NCBI GenBank assembly: GCA_015231955.1
Contig: JADGAN010000041.1
Span: forward strand, 1 to 44,243
Direction: 5' to 3'
DNA from: Oligoflexia bacterium
GTDB taxonomy: Bacteria > Bdellovibrionota > Bacteriovoracia > Bacteriovoracales > Bacteriovoracaceae
DNA length: 44,243 nucleotides
Shown: positions 1-10,214 of the stretch, piece after piece
Layout of the letters: every line of letters begins with the position of its first letter
How positions within the stretch are numbered: the first letter of the stretch is position 1
Program-made: the position numbers and the translations under genes
Notes under the pieces: model-generated
Seen by the model: only the letters and a program-made list of their open reading frames with translations
Told to the model about the DNA's origin: nothing
Database searches by the model: none

Positions 1-129
1 GCCGCTAACTGGCAACTGTCCCCGCTAGCTTCACACTGGAACTGCTAACAAATACTGCTACCAGCCACCCTGCTACCTGCTTGCTGGATTTGTAAAACTG
101 TTTTACTGGAATCCAGTTTAAACTTACCC
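1..129. repeat. Left copy of 129-bp inverted repeat
   Basis: This segment is the reverse complement of 44020-44148 with no gaps and about 4 mismatches by eye (near positions 23, 28, 66 and 74). It starts at the window edge, so its true outer limit is unknown. The repeat is rich in short CTGCTA/ACTGG words. It contains an imperfect hairpin at 84-116, with outer arms CTGGATT and AATCCAG and inner arms GTAAAAC and GTTTTAC around one T, followed by a GTTTAAAC palindrome. No gene lies inside it. It could be a transposon end, a recombination site or a dispersed intergenic repeat; the sequence does not decide. Confidence 0.93.
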
Positions 130-322
130 ACTATTTAATATTTTTATAAAAAGATATTCACAAACCTGTCCTTGGCTTTCAGATAGAATTATAGTTTTAA
201 TGAAAGGCTTATCTCAGATTGAACATAACTAATTGATCTGTTATCAAAAAAATTTTTCCTAAAGAACAGTTCAAGCTCTTTCTAAAGTAAATCTATGCAT
301 TAGAATGCGAATCATGGATTTA
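130..322. other. AT-rich non-coding stretch
   Basis: Between the left inverted repeat and the first possible reading frame I see only AT-rich sequence. There is no convincing gene, tRNA, promoter pair or terminator. If the doubtful reading frame at 323-661 is not real, the gene-free stretch reaches to about 832. Confidence 0.5.
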
Positions 323-661
323 CTACGATTGATAAAGACGAACAAACCACGACATTATTTTGCTTGAGCAACAGTCAATAATCTCTAGGCAAATACCAGA
401 GGTATTAGTAATCCGCAAAGTAGGTGCACTTTTGGCATTCACAGTAGGAAATGTCTTTATTATGGGTGGAAGCTCTTTAATTACAATCTCCCTGTTTTGA
501 AAATCTTCTCTTCTTGATCTTTTATTAATTTTTTTTCCCCATTGTGATGTGACCACATCCAAAGTGTGCCTGCCGAACCCTACGCCCTTGGCCCGTGCGT
601 TCAGAAGACCATTACTAACCTTCTCTGCCATCGTTCCTTTCAATTCTCGATGGGCGGCCAT
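323..661 (-). pseudogene. Doubtful ORF, possible serine-recombinase relic
   Basis: This 112-codon minus-strand frame has no usable ribosome binding site at its first ATG; an internal ATG at 631 has AAAGGA only 3 nt upstream. Residues 2-30 contain a stretch (AEKVSNGLLNARAKGVGFGR) that resembles the region joining the catalytic domain to the DNA-binding domain in serine resolvases, typically written E(R/K)xxxGLxxARAKGxxLGR. No catalytic serine domain is present and the rest matches nothing I know. If real, it is a truncated recombinase left beside the left inverted repeat. It may also be a chance open frame. Confidence 0.25.
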
Positions 662-832
662 TTTTTTTGGCAGTGAATGGCCATAAATAAATCTTATTTT
701 AGGATAGCTAACCTATTTGAATTGGTCAAAAAGGAAAAATATTTTCAAAAGTATTCTTTTGAGCAGAACGCTCGGTGATATCCTCGCTTTTCAATACAGA
801 TAATTCTAACTATGGGAGGAAACAGAATAGTT

Positions 833-3787
833 ATGAAAAAGAAAATTTTATTATCACTGTTATTATTGTCATGTTCAACGCTTGTTCGCGCTGGTGGCGA
901 TGAGGATGCTACTACCTATATAAAATCGAGGAGTGGTGTGCAAGAGGTTCCTCTTTCATGGTTACAGAATAAAGAGCGGGGAGCCGGGTCTCTTATTCTC
1001 GAAAAGTACTCTGATCCAGCAACCATTCCTCATTCTCCGGAGAAGGCAAAGTACTTTCCTATTACGGATAAGTCGCTAGATGTGATTCTCTCCTTTTTAA
1101 GCAGAGGTGAGATTGCCGGTAATGAGCTCTGTGATTCAAAACAACTGTGTGCAGATGTGGATGCCTGTAAGCTTTCTACAATGGCACCTCTTTTGCGTGC
1201 GGATATCCAAGAGAAAGAGCTACTAGAGAATTTCCCAAAACTACGCCCGCTATCGCAACTTTATCCAGAGGTGTATCAACGGATTTTACTGGCAGTCGCG
1301 GCAAAGAAAAATGATGCTAATTTTCTTCAGTACGTTATGAGTAAGCACAACACACAAGAGCAATATAAAATGTTGCATGCAAAGTCTGATCTTCAAGACT
1401 ATTTGAATAAGGATAAGAAAAATTTGGATTACCCACTGTCTGCCTCTGATTTTAGTAAATTTGCAAGCGGAGCTAGGGCCTCCATCGCAGACATGGTGCT
1501 CGCAGCGGAAGGTGATGCGGCCAAGACGGGTATTCGCCCGATGCTTTTGCAGCAAGGATTAATCACACCTCCCTTTAATGATCACGAGCGGATGAGTCTT
1601 GAGCGACTCAAGCAGATCGCCTTTGAACGCTGTCAGCATCCTTTTGAGAGACCGGAGATCGTCCCAATTCCTATCCTTGATCCGCCCAATTCGGCAGGAG
1701 TTCCAGGTGTAGGCATGGACTATAAGGCAGAGTTAGCAGTCACTGCTAGCAATGTCTTGGATCGCGATGGTTTTTACATGTATCCGAGGCCACGGGCCGC
1801 GGTTAATTCCCTTCCCATGGACATTTTTGTTGATACTGATAAATCGGGGATGTATCAGCGGAAGACTTGGGAGGATGTTAATCCAAATTTTTCATCACCG
1901 GATATTCAACCTCCCATTGATAAGAGCAAGATTCCACCAGAGGGAAGAGTTTTAACGGAACTCATCGTTGGCCATCAGGCGCCCAATGGTAAGGGTTGGC
2001 CACAACTCTTTGACATTCGTTCGAGTGCCTATGTGCGTTTTGCAGGTTATCCTCCGCAAGTGACTGGGGCATCGATGCGTTTAGGTGCTCATGGGATTTT
2101 TAGTAAGGGAGGTCCTGCTACTCCTAATGTTCGCGAGGATTTTCCTATCGTGCGTGCTGTTTTTGGTAAAATTAAGGATAGAAAAGTGAGCAATGTGCTC
2201 ATGTTGGTTGAGAGCGATCTCTTTTGTGGGGCCTTTGATGTGGACATGACCGAGGGTAAGGATGCTGAGATGATTGTGGACAGTAATTGGTACACCCGCA
2301 ATGACTTTAAGTGGAAAGAGGATCCTCATACTGCTCTCGTCGCCTACAGCAGTATGGTTTATAAAACAAAGGAAGATACCGTAGATAGGCCTTCAGGGCA
2401 GGCCCACGACTCTGATACACTGATTGTTAACTACGCGAATGGTGATGAGGAGCGAGTTGTCTTGGCCCCTCCAAAAAAGAAAGGAGAGGAGTTACGCCAA
2501 CACCAATTCAAAGCTAAAGCTCGCAGTAAGGGTGGTGTGAATGAATGGATCTTGGCCAATGAAGATAGAAATCCTGAACACTATGCTGATTTTAAACATG
2601 CATTAGGGGATACCAATTATGATAAGCGGGCCAGCTATAAAGTTAAGATCCTAGATACTAACATTAAGACGGGAGTGGGGTTGTACGAGGATTCACCTGA
2701 TGGAGAGTATGGGGATAATATTGTAGCGGCGTCAACTGTCCATCAAGATATCATGAAGGCGAAATCGCCTCAAGATTTTATTCATTTCAAGTACAAGACA
2801 ACGGCGTTTTATCCCAATCCCGCACTTAACCAAAAAGATGAGTGTGGTTTGATTCGCGATGGTATTGCCAAGTTACCAGCTAGCGGAGGAGAAGTCATTG
2901 TTCCAGCAGGAACCTACAATTGTACTTCTTCCATTGTCATCGATCGTGACAACGTTACTATCAAGGGTGCTGGAGAGGATAAGGTAACTATTCGCTTAGC
3001 AGATTATGTGCATCAACCACTGATGATTATTGGCGATCGTACGACGATCCAAGATGAAGCAGGTAATTACGTTACTGGTAAACCAGTCAAGAATGTTACC
3101 GTTTCTGGGATCACTCTCGATGGAAATAAGGCCAACCATGATGTGACAAAAGAGTGTGGAGAAGGAAGCTGTGATGGCGATGCGGGTGCCATTCGCAATA
3201 ATGGGATTACCATTCGTGGTGCAAGCAACGTTTTAATCGAAAACGTAACCACTCATGATATGATCTCTGGTGGACTAGTGACAGAGAAGTATTGTGATCA
3301 CTTAACAGTTCGCAATTTTAACTCTTATGGCAACTACTTCGATGGGTTTGCTGGGTATGAGACGAAAGAGAGTCTCTTTGAAAATCTCGACCTCCATCAC
3401 AATAACGGAGCAGGAATTTCCATTGACATTAACTTTAATAATAATGTGATCAAGGACTCTCACCTCCACCACAATAAGGATGTAGGGATCTTTGCTCGCC
3501 AGCTTCATGGAAATAAATTTGTTAAAGTTGATATTCTGAATAACGGGAATCATGGAGTCTTTATGGCCAAATCAGAGGGAGAGGACTCTTATGCTTACGA
3601 CAATACTTTTGACGCGGTAAAAATTAATGGTTCAAATGGTTATGGTATTTGGATTAGTGATAACTGCCAAGGAAATAAAGTCATTGGATCCTCTGACCTT
3701 AGTGGTAATACGAAGGGTGCTACAGGTTCAAGTATACAAGGAATCTTAGGCATCGATAATGGCGTTATCCTTACTCGCAACAATTAG
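833..3787 (+). CDS. Secreted right-handed parallel beta-helix protein (lyase/epimerase-like)
   Basis: This predicted exported protein has 984 residues. I chose ATG 833 because GGGAGGA (814-820) lies upstream and a clean signal peptide (MKKKILLSLLLLSCSTLVRA, cut before GGDED) follows; an ATG at 812 would bury that ribosome binding site. The first two thirds are unfamiliar and show no catalytic motif I recognise. From about residue 665 the chain becomes a pectate-lyase-3 or mannuronan-epimerase-like beta-helix: an Asn/Asp/Gly-rich ladder with repeated N-x-(V/I)-x-(I/V) turns such as NVTVSGITLDGNKAN and NVLIENVTTHD. It probably acts on polysaccharide outside the cytoplasm. It heads a carbohydrate locus with the GH35 and GH31 genes. 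Substrate and reaction (lyase, epimerase or hydrolase) are not known. Confidence 0.8.
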   Translation: MKKKILLSLLLLSCSTLVRAGGDEDATTYIKSRSGVQEVPLSWLQNKERGAGSLILEKYSDPATIPHSPEKAKYFPITDKSLDVILSFLSRGEIAGNELCDSKQLCADVDACKLSTMAPLLRADIQEKELLENFPKLRPLSQLYPEVYQRILLAVAAKKNDANFLQYVMSKHNTQEQYKMLHAKSDLQDYLNKDKKNLDYPLSASDFSKFASGARASIADMVLAAEGDAAKTGIRPMLLQQGLITPPFNDHERMSLERLKQIAFERCQHPFERPEIVPIPILDPPNSAGVPGVGMDYKAELAVTASNVLDRDGFYMYPRPRAAVNSLPMDIFVDTDKSGMYQRKTWEDVNPNFSSPDIQPPIDKSKIPPEGRVLTELIVGHQAPNGKGWPQLFDIRSSAYVRFAGYPPQVTGASMRLGAHGIFSKGGPATPNVREDFPIVRAVFGKIKDRKVSNVLMLVESDLFCGAFDVDMTEGKDAEMIVDSNWYTRNDFKWKEDPHTALVAYSSMVYKTKEDTVDRPSGQAHDSDTLIVNYANGDEERVVLAPPKKKGEELRQHQFKAKARSKGGVNEWILANEDRNPEHYADFKHALGDTNYDKRASYKVKILDTNIKTGVGLYEDSPDGEYGDNIVAASTVHQDIMKAKSPQDFIHFKYKTTAFYPNPALNQKDECGLIRDGIAKLPASGGEVIVPAGTYNCTSSIVIDRDNVTIKGAGEDKVTIRLADYVHQPLMIIGDRTTIQDEAGNYVTGKPVKNVTVSGITLDGNKANHDVTKECGEGSCDGDAGAIRNNGITIRGASNVLIENVTTHDMISGGLVTEKYCDHLTVRNFNSYGNYFDGFAGYETKESLFENLDLHHNNGAGISIDINFNNNVIKDSHLHHNKDVGIFARQLHGNKFVKVDILNNGNHGVFMAKSEGEDSYAYDNTFDAVKINGSNGYGIWISDNCQGNKVIGSSDLSGNTKGATGSSIQGILGIDNGVILTRNN

Positions 3788-3931
3788 TCGCAAAATCCCA
3801 ACTCACTACAGACAAGTACCTCGACACTTTGCTTGACAGCAACAGATTTTTCATGCCAAGAATTGACAGGAATGAGTTTTTCCTCTAGCCTTTTTTAAGA
3901 TTAACCAACATTAAAACGAATAGGATGCATC

Positions 3932-6367
3932 ATGTTTATGACATTGATTATTGCTTTGCTTGTTCATCTTGTGGGCGTGGTAGATTTGGCAGTTGCAGGT
4001 GTTGTTGAGATTAGAGGTGATCAGCTTTACATTGATGGAGGGCCTCGGCCGCAGCTTTGGGGGGCAGAGGTTCAATACTTCCGCTTGCGAGGTGGAAGTA
4101 ATCGCAATGTTCCTCGTGAGGTAGTGATCTCCCTTTGGGCGCAGGCCCTAGATCGTGCCGTAGAAGCACATATGAACACCATAAGCTTCTATATCCCTTG
4201 GGATTTTCATGAATACGCTGAAGGCAAATTTGACTTTGATGGTAGGGCGGACGAGGATGGGGATGGTCGTCCTGATTACCCTTCCCGTGACGTTCGAACA
4301 TTTATCAAAATGATCAAAGAACGAGGGATTGATAACATCATGGTACGGCCAGGCCCGTACATCAATGCTGAGTGGGGATTTTTGGGTTTTGGTGCGATCC
4401 CTCTTTGGTTTCATCAGAAGTATCCTAACAGTCATGCTCGAAACTCTAAAGGGCAGAGAACGACACTTTATAATTATGAAGACCCAGATTTTCTCCGTCA
4501 TACTCAATTGTGGTTCAAGAGCGTTTATCAACAAGTGCTTCGTGATGATATTGGACCTGGCAAAGCAATCTCTTTTCTTCAGATCGATAATGAAACCAAC
4601 TTAATGTGGCAATCCATTTACAATCACGATTATGGAGCATTGGCGGTGGAAGGGTATCAGCAGTACTTGCAGTCCCGCTATTCGACTCTAGCTGCACTCA
4701 ATGCTCACCACCAAAGACAATGGAGGAGTTGGGGAGAGATTCGCCCTCCGGCCGTACCTGGAAAGAAGATTAACGAAGACCAGGATTGGCATCGCTATCA
4801 AGATTATCGGATCTTTATCTATCTTGGGAAGATTCGCAAGATGTGGGAAAATTTAGGAGTGGTACAACCTACAGTTTTATTTACTCTTGCTGAAAGTTAC
4901 AATGCGGCCGAGAATGGATTGCTTCCTCACTATCAGTGGCGTAATTCGCCCTCGACGGGGATGATGACAGTTAACCTTTATCCTAAAACGTATGAGACAT
5001 GGGATCAGACACTGCTCAATTTACCCTTTAAGGCCGACCATGATGTTAAAGCGGCAGATGCGGCCTCTGATTTTTATTTAGGCAAAAAAGAAGAGTGGGT
5101 GATGGGGCCAGAGATTCAAGGAGGCTGGTGGAGAGGGATTAACGTCTCCGAAGAGGCCAGACGTCAGACCTACCTTACAACGCTTGGCCATGGGCTTAAG
5201 GGGCTACTCATTTATTACTTTAATGAGGGGGGTAATTGGCAGCATAATTGGATGAGGGAAGCGATTGCTCCTTACTTTTATCGTTTGAGCGCTGCTGGAG
5301 AGTATGAAGATTACAACGAACAAGCTCTTCCCGACCGCTTTTGGAGAGAGCTTGACACCATAGTCGCTGAAAATCTTTTAGTGGTTGATACGCGTGGAGT
5401 ATGGAGAAATGGTGGAACTCATCCAGAGACTCTTTACTTTGATGCTCCTCTTGGTGCCGATGCAAAACCTCGTCCTCCCTATAATTTAGTCAAGGAGATC
5501 GGAGAAAAGATTATTGCTCCTTATGGCAATTTTCTAGGCAGTGCTCACGCCTTAGAAGATCCAGTTTGTGTGATCAAGGATTCCTCTGCTCACGTTCCCT
5601 CTCCCATTCAAGGAGTGAATTCTCGGATTGTGCAATCGGATTGGACCGCAGGGCTGTTGGGAGTGCTTATGCACTCTGGGATCAATGCTAAGATCCATCA
5701 CTGGGGAATTGCGCCTACTTCAGATCTTTTAGATCGTGGCCGTTGTCGCTTGGTGATCTATCAGGATAATGGACTGGCCTCTCCTGAATTGACCTCTGTG
5801 CTTACAGAGGTGGTCACCAGTGGAGGAACACTCTTAAATTTCATTCACGATGGTGTTACTATGGCGATATTGAATAAAACGAAAACCTCACAAAACAGTT
5901 GTAGTCGACTTATTCCTGCTCCAATGGATGTTGTTGGTTATAGTTGTGCCATTGGAGCGGGCACTCTCTATCAGGCCAAAGTTCCTATTTATGACGTTTT
6001 TAATACCGACTTCTACTATCAGATTCACGATGCTAAAGAACGTCGTGCCTTCTTTGACCAGATTTTGATGAGCATGAATATCATTCCTCATGTAAGGATT
6101 AAAGGCGGTGGAGATCGCACTGTTCTCTTTGCAAGGGCCAATCCCTCTGAAGATAAAGTTTGGATTACGGTAAAGAGTGCTCGCCGTGATGGTTTTATGG
6201 GAAAAATCCAGTGGACTAAGGCCAACTCTTCGGAGCGCTACCTTGTCACCGACGTCTTGGGTGGAACGGCAACTTCTATTGAAGGAAGTGCGCTCAGGAG
6301 TGAAGGATTTCCAGTCACTCTTGGAGGGAGTGGGAGTGGTGCTTTTTTTATTGAAGCCAAGAGGTGA
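3932..6367 (+). CDS. Secreted GH35-like beta-galactosidase
   Basis: This 811-residue protein starts at ATG 3932 after AGGA (3922-3925) and has an N-terminal signal sequence of about 22 residues. A TIM-barrel glycosidase follows. Clan GH-A hallmarks of GH35 are present: an FYIPWDFHE strand, RPGPYINAEW, QIDNET with the presumed acid/base Glu near residue 221, and GPEIQGGWW with the presumed nucleophile Glu near residue 394. GH35 enzymes release terminal beta-galactose from oligo- or polysaccharides. The motifs are divergent (QIDNETN rather than QIENEYG), so another beta-glycoside could be the substrate. An EF-hand-like acidic stretch (DEDGDGRPD, near residue 107) may bind calcium. The gene ends 3 nt before the convergent GH31 gene. 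Confidence 0.82.
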   Translation: MFMTLIIALLVHLVGVVDLAVAGVVEIRGDQLYIDGGPRPQLWGAEVQYFRLRGGSNRNVPREVVISLWAQALDRAVEAHMNTISFYIPWDFHEYAEGKFDFDGRADEDGDGRPDYPSRDVRTFIKMIKERGIDNIMVRPGPYINAEWGFLGFGAIPLWFHQKYPNSHARNSKGQRTTLYNYEDPDFLRHTQLWFKSVYQQVLRDDIGPGKAISFLQIDNETNLMWQSIYNHDYGALAVEGYQQYLQSRYSTLAALNAHHQRQWRSWGEIRPPAVPGKKINEDQDWHRYQDYRIFIYLGKIRKMWENLGVVQPTVLFTLAESYNAAENGLLPHYQWRNSPSTGMMTVNLYPKTYETWDQTLLNLPFKADHDVKAADAASDFYLGKKEEWVMGPEIQGGWWRGINVSEEARRQTYLTTLGHGLKGLLIYYFNEGGNWQHNWMREAIAPYFYRLSAAGEYEDYNEQALPDRFWRELDTIVAENLLVVDTRGVWRNGGTHPETLYFDAPLGADAKPRPPYNLVKEIGEKIIAPYGNFLGSAHALEDPVCVIKDSSAHVPSPIQGVNSRIVQSDWTAGLLGVLMHSGINAKIHHWGIAPTSDLLDRGRCRLVIYQDNGLASPELTSVLTEVVTSGGTLLNFIHDGVTMAILNKTKTSQNSCSRLIPAPMDVVGYSCAIGAGTLYQAKVPIYDVFNTDFYYQIHDAKERRAFFDQILMSMNIIPHVRIKGGGDRTVLFARANPSEDKVWITVKSARRDGFMGKIQWTKANSSERYLVTDVLGGTATSIEGSALRSEGFPVTLGGSGSGAFFIEAKR

Positions 6368-6370
6368 TCT

Positions 6371-9300
6371 CTAGAGGGGACTTTGTGACTGAAAGATCGC
6401 GGCGGTTGCTTGGACGCCGACTTTATAGGCAAAGCCACCCCAACCGTTGGCGACCTTGATGAGCAAAGTATGAGCTCCTTTGGTTAATTTAACTTTCACT
6501 AAATCTGGATCAGTGTTTACTCCGCGCCAAACATCGTTAATGTGAATGACCTCTCCATCTAAAAAGAGCATCACCTGATCGTCAGAGTTGACTTCAAAGG
6601 TGACCTCTTGATCTTGTGAAGAGTTTAAGAAGGTTACCGCATAAGCAATGCGATTTTCCATTGGGAACTTAGAGCAAAGATCGAAAATCCCATTATCATT
6701 TTCATGAAAGGGTTGCCATCCAACAACTCCAGTCGCTCCATCAGGGTAACGGCGATTTAAGTCGACTCCACTTTTTTCGGGACCGTAAGCTTGTTTAGAG
6801 GCACCATAGCTAGGATCAAAGGGAAAGGGGCCTACCACTGACCACATCGTAAGCAGACTTGGAACCTCCTCTAAGCTCTTCTTCCATATGAGGTTGCTGC
6901 TGGATAGAGTGACGATCCGCTTACGCAATTGTCCGATAGGATTTGTTGACTCGGTAATGGGTATAGAGCAAATAGATTCCATCGAAGTACACTCCCCTTG
7001 TGTGACTGGGGAGGCGGTGTTAAAGATGATATCTTCTACTTTATATTGAACGCGACTGTCTGGGGCGTTCCCGCCAAAGATTTGCAAGAGGTCTTGTTTA
7101 TCGGGAAAGAGGTAGATGCCTCGCGAGCGTACTGTTGCACCGATATTATCGAGTGCTGCTAGCTCGCTTATGACTCCCTCCTCTTCCTCTGCAGATAAAT
7201 CTGCTATATAGTCTTGGATAGATTTTCCAGGACGATAATCTTTTTGGAGTAGTCCTAAGAGACGCCTCTCTCGCGCCAACTTTTGAGCTACTGTTGGATT
7301 CACCTCTTGTACTCCGGTGATGATGACTCGAAAGGCGCTCTCTATCGCCTGTGGAGGGATGGCGATCTTTAGGATGCGAAGTGAAGTGTCGTAGGTTGGG
7401 GTAAGCCTCTGCTGTGATCCATCGCTGGCGATGAGGATTGCTTGTGCTTGTGCTCCTGCTTGTTCTCTAGGGGAGATCTCGGGAAGTTCAATGAAATAGC
7501 TGCGAGTGGTGACTTTGCCGTTATACTGTCCGAGTCCAGGAAAAACCCCAATTTCAATAGACTCTTGACTACGGTAGTAGCTAAACTCAGTTTGAAAAGA
7601 TGCTCCACTTTGGTACTCCAAAGAGATCCCATCATCTTCATACAGGCTTGAATATTGCTTTTTTCCCATTGCTCCAGGGTAAGCACGAAGGATCAGCTTT
7701 TCTAACTTGGCGCTACTCATCCTGCTCTGAAAGGGTTGTTCGGGCAGAACCACTCCCGCACGAATAAAGATTGGAAACTCATCGAGTTCAGCACTAGCTA
7801 CTTGAGTTCTACTTCCGTTAAAACGCTCGCCGGTAAAATAGTTGTACCATGTGCCAGGAGGAAACCAAACTGTTTGATGAGCAAGTTTATTGCGCCCATG
7901 TCCTGGGGAGGTGATCGGTGCTACCAAGATGTGATCGCCAAAATAATATTGTTGAGGATTGGCGTAGGCCTCATCCAGTTCCGGATGGATAATATACATG
8001 GGCCGATTGAGGGGAACACTTTGATGATGAGCAATTGCGGCCGCAGTATAGATATAAGGAAAGAGTTTCGACCTGAGTTCACTCGCCTTTTTCATCGACA
8101 TTTTTGCAGGGTAACTGTAGGTCCATGGTCTACGATCCATGGATGCATCACGAGTGGAGTGGCTTCTTAAAGCAGCAGTGGTGGCCCCAAATTGCATCCA
8201 GCGAGTGTAAGACTCTTCATTTCTTCCACCTTGATGACCACCAATATCGTGTGACCAATAGAAAAGACCGACATTCCCTGCGGTAGCGGTCATTGGAACC
8301 TCAAAGTTAAGCATCTTAAAGGTGGTATAGGCGTCACCAGAAAAGTGAATAGGATTACGATGATCACCCAGTCCGCCCCAACGGCCAAAGGAGATCGGGC
8401 GTTTTCCATTTTTGCGTGACTGCAAAGAGTAGTAGTGGTTGAGCCAAGCACGATTGGGAAGATCGGGAATACTTCTGGTATAGTAAGATTGTTGCCAATC
8501 TAACCACCAAAAGTCGATTCCGTCTCGTTCACGCGCTCCATGGGCATAGGCAAACATCGTGTCCATGTATCGCTTGTTACCAGCATCGAAAGCAGTGGTC
8601 TTGCCTGAACGAGGATCTTCTCCCAATGCTTGCATAAATTCGGAATACATCTCTTCATGCGGCCCTACCCCATCGGCGGGATGGTCATTTAGCGTGACCA
8701 CCAACCCTTGTTGATGAAACCACTCGATTAAAGCTTCCGCATCGGGCAGCAGAGTGCGATTCCAGGAGTAACCTGTCCAACCCTCTTTATGCCAATCCAT
8801 ATCCATGACGATGACATCGAGGGGAAACCCGTGTTGCTGATACTCCAAAACGATCGATCGATAGTCATTGGAGGAGTAAGGCCAATAGCGGGAGTACCAT
8901 GCACCCATAACATATTTTCGAGGCAGAGGAACTTTTCCTCCAATCGTTGTAAGGGAGCGTAGAGCGGCACGATAGTCTGCTCCGTAAGCAAAGAGGTAGA
9001 GATCGGAATTTGCAGCTCCTGCAACTCTGCTTTTGATCCAGCCATTTTCCAGCAAATGGCCATAGCTGTCGTCGACGACCGACCACCCCTCTCGAGATAG
9101 AATCCCTTGGCCAAGATCGACTGGGCCACGAACACCATCGAGTGTGTGAATGGTTCCGCCCAAGTTTCCATGATTGATCTGTCCAGGCGTCCAGAGCGTG
9201 AGGGGTGAGGTCGATGTAGATGTAGATCTAGATCCAGGTTCTTTTTTATCCGAATTCAATATATAGACCCGCAAATTGTTTGTACTAAAGGGGTGGCCAT

Positions 9301-9610
9301 CAGGGCGATATTGTAAATGAATTTTATCGGTTAAGATCTCTAAGCTATCAGTTTTTCTTATCACTTTAGCAAAATTAAAGCGAGCGCTCCGATTAATAGC
9401 AAAAAGCGATGGTGAATCGATAAATTTTTCCTGATGGTTATATTCCATGCGAATTAACGTTGGGGTTATTACTGTGAAACGTGCACCCTTAAAGACGATT
9501 TGAGAATCATTAGCATAAACGTCAGAATTGAAGAGGTAATGTCCCATTAAAATAGCTAAACATAAGATCAAGGGAAGGAGATGGATGTTGGCAAAGGACT
9601 TCTTTTTCAT
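6371..9610 (-). CDS. Secreted GH31 alpha-glycosidase with C-terminal beta-sandwich
   Basis: This 1079-residue enzyme is read from the complement. I chose ATG 9610 because MKKKSFANIHLLPLILCLAI begins a signal peptide ending near DVYA; an upstream frame to 9718 adds an unlikely 36 residues. GH31 signatures are DMDWHKEGW, WWLDWQQ with the presumed nucleophile Asp about residue 371, HFSGDAY with the presumed acid/base Asp about residue 426, and WSHDIGGHQGG. GH31 enzymes hydrolyse alpha-glucosides, alpha-xylosides and related bonds with retention. The last 150 residues (from about FDPSYGASKQAYG to the end) look like a PA14/CBM-type beta-sandwich that could bind carbohydrate. An STSTSTS run is a local simple repeat. 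The locus suggests stepwise breakdown of a branched glycan. Confidence 0.87.
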   Translation of the reverse strand: MKKKSFANIHLLPLILCLAILMGHYLFNSDVYANDSQIVFKGARFTVITPTLIRMEYNHQEKFIDSPSLFAINRSARFNFAKVIRKTDSLEILTDKIHLQYRPDGHPFSTNNLRVYILNSDKKEPGSRSTSTSTSPLTLWTPGQINHGNLGGTIHTLDGVRGPVDLGQGILSREGWSVVDDSYGHLLENGWIKSRVAGAANSDLYLFAYGADYRAALRSLTTIGGKVPLPRKYVMGAWYSRYWPYSSNDYRSIVLEYQQHGFPLDVIVMDMDWHKEGWTGYSWNRTLLPDAEALIEWFHQQGLVVTLNDHPADGVGPHEEMYSEFMQALGEDPRSGKTTAFDAGNKRYMDTMFAYAHGARERDGIDFWWLDWQQSYYTRSIPDLPNRAWLNHYYSLQSRKNGKRPISFGRWGGLGDHRNPIHFSGDAYTTFKMLNFEVPMTATAGNVGLFYWSHDIGGHQGGRNEESYTRWMQFGATTAALRSHSTRDASMDRRPWTYSYPAKMSMKKASELRSKLFPYIYTAAAIAHHQSVPLNRPMYIIHPELDEAYANPQQYYFGDHILVAPITSPGHGRNKLAHQTVWFPPGTWYNYFTGERFNGSRTQVASAELDEFPIFIRAGVVLPEQPFQSRMSSAKLEKLILRAYPGAMGKKQYSSLYEDDGISLEYQSGASFQTEFSYYRSQESIEIGVFPGLGQYNGKVTTRSYFIELPEISPREQAGAQAQAILIASDGSQQRLTPTYDTSLRILKIAIPPQAIESAFRVIITGVQEVNPTVAQKLARERRLLGLLQKDYRPGKSIQDYIADLSAEEEEGVISELAALDNIGATVRSRGIYLFPDKQDLLQIFGGNAPDSRVQYKVEDIIFNTASPVTQGECTSMESICSIPITESTNPIGQLRKRIVTLSSSNLIWKKSLEEVPSLLTMWSVVGPFPFDPSYGASKQAYGPEKSGVDLNRRYPDGATGVVGWQPFHENDNGIFDLCSKFPMENRIAYAVTFLNSSQDQEVTFEVNSDDQVMLFLDGEVIHINDVWRGVNTDPDLVKVKLTKGAHTLLIKVANGWGGFAYKVGVQATAAIFQSQSPL

Positions 9611-9797
9611 CGCTGTTTTCTCTCTTGTTATCGTCATAAAGAACGAAGGTAAGCCTCTCGAAATATTTTGACTTACGAGGACTCTTATGACAATCCCAAA
9701 TGAACTTTCGAACAGCAATTATTGCTCATTTGATCCAACAATGATTTCTTGTTACCCTAGCAAGGAGGTATCTTATTAGAGCAAAGGATGATTGTTT

Positions 9798-10214
9798 ATG
9801 ATCAAAGCTAAAGATATTATGCAAAAAGAGGCCGTCTCGCTACAAGCAAATTCAACCATCTCTGAGATGATTGCTTTACTGGTCAAACATAAAATCACTG
9901 GAATTCCTATCGTTGATCCTAAAAATATTCTGATTGGAATTATTTCTGAAAAAGATCTATTGGGATGTATCTTTGCTCCTAATTTAGGGAATAAAGCAGT
10001 AAAAGATCTGATGGCCACCAAGGTGGTTTCCATGGATGAGGATGCTTCTATTATTGAAGTTTGCCTTTTGCTATCAGAAAAAAATTTTCGTAGAGTTCCT
10101 ATTGTAAACAAAAACCAAGAGCTCGTTGGAATCGTTTCTAGAAGCGACTTGATTGCATATGTCTATGAACAATTCAAAAAAGGTACACCCATCAAAATTC
10201 CACTTCATTGCTAA
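9798..10214 (+). CDS. Tandem CBS-domain protein
   Basis: The 138-residue protein is made almost entirely of two CBS motifs. The first starts at AKDIMQKEAVSLQANSTISE and ends at IIGIISEKDLL. The second starts at VKDLMATKVVSMDEDASIIE and ends at LVGIVSRSDLI. CBS pairs usually bind adenine nucleotides and sense energy state. ATG 9798 has AAAGGA at 9783-9788; an in-frame TTG at 9792 is less likely. No other domain is attached, so the partner is unknown. It is transcribed away from the GH31 gene and is 185 bp upstream of the receiver-kinase gene. Confidence 0.88.
   Translation: MIKAKDIMQKEAVSLQANSTISEMIALLVKHKITGIPIVDPKNILIGIISEKDLLGCIFAPNLGNKAVKDLMATKVVSMDEDASIIEVCLLLSEKNFRRVPIVNKNQELVGIVSRSDLIAYVYEQFKKGTPIKIPLHC

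Noticed and set aside
833-895. Lipoprotein signal (LLSC) in the beta-helix protein
   Set aside because: The lipobox is atypical, and a standard signal peptidase I site (VRA before GG) fits better.
3864-3895. TTGACA promoter-like box before the GH35 gene
   Set aside because: No good -10 box at the expected spacing, so it is too weak to call in AT-rich sequence.
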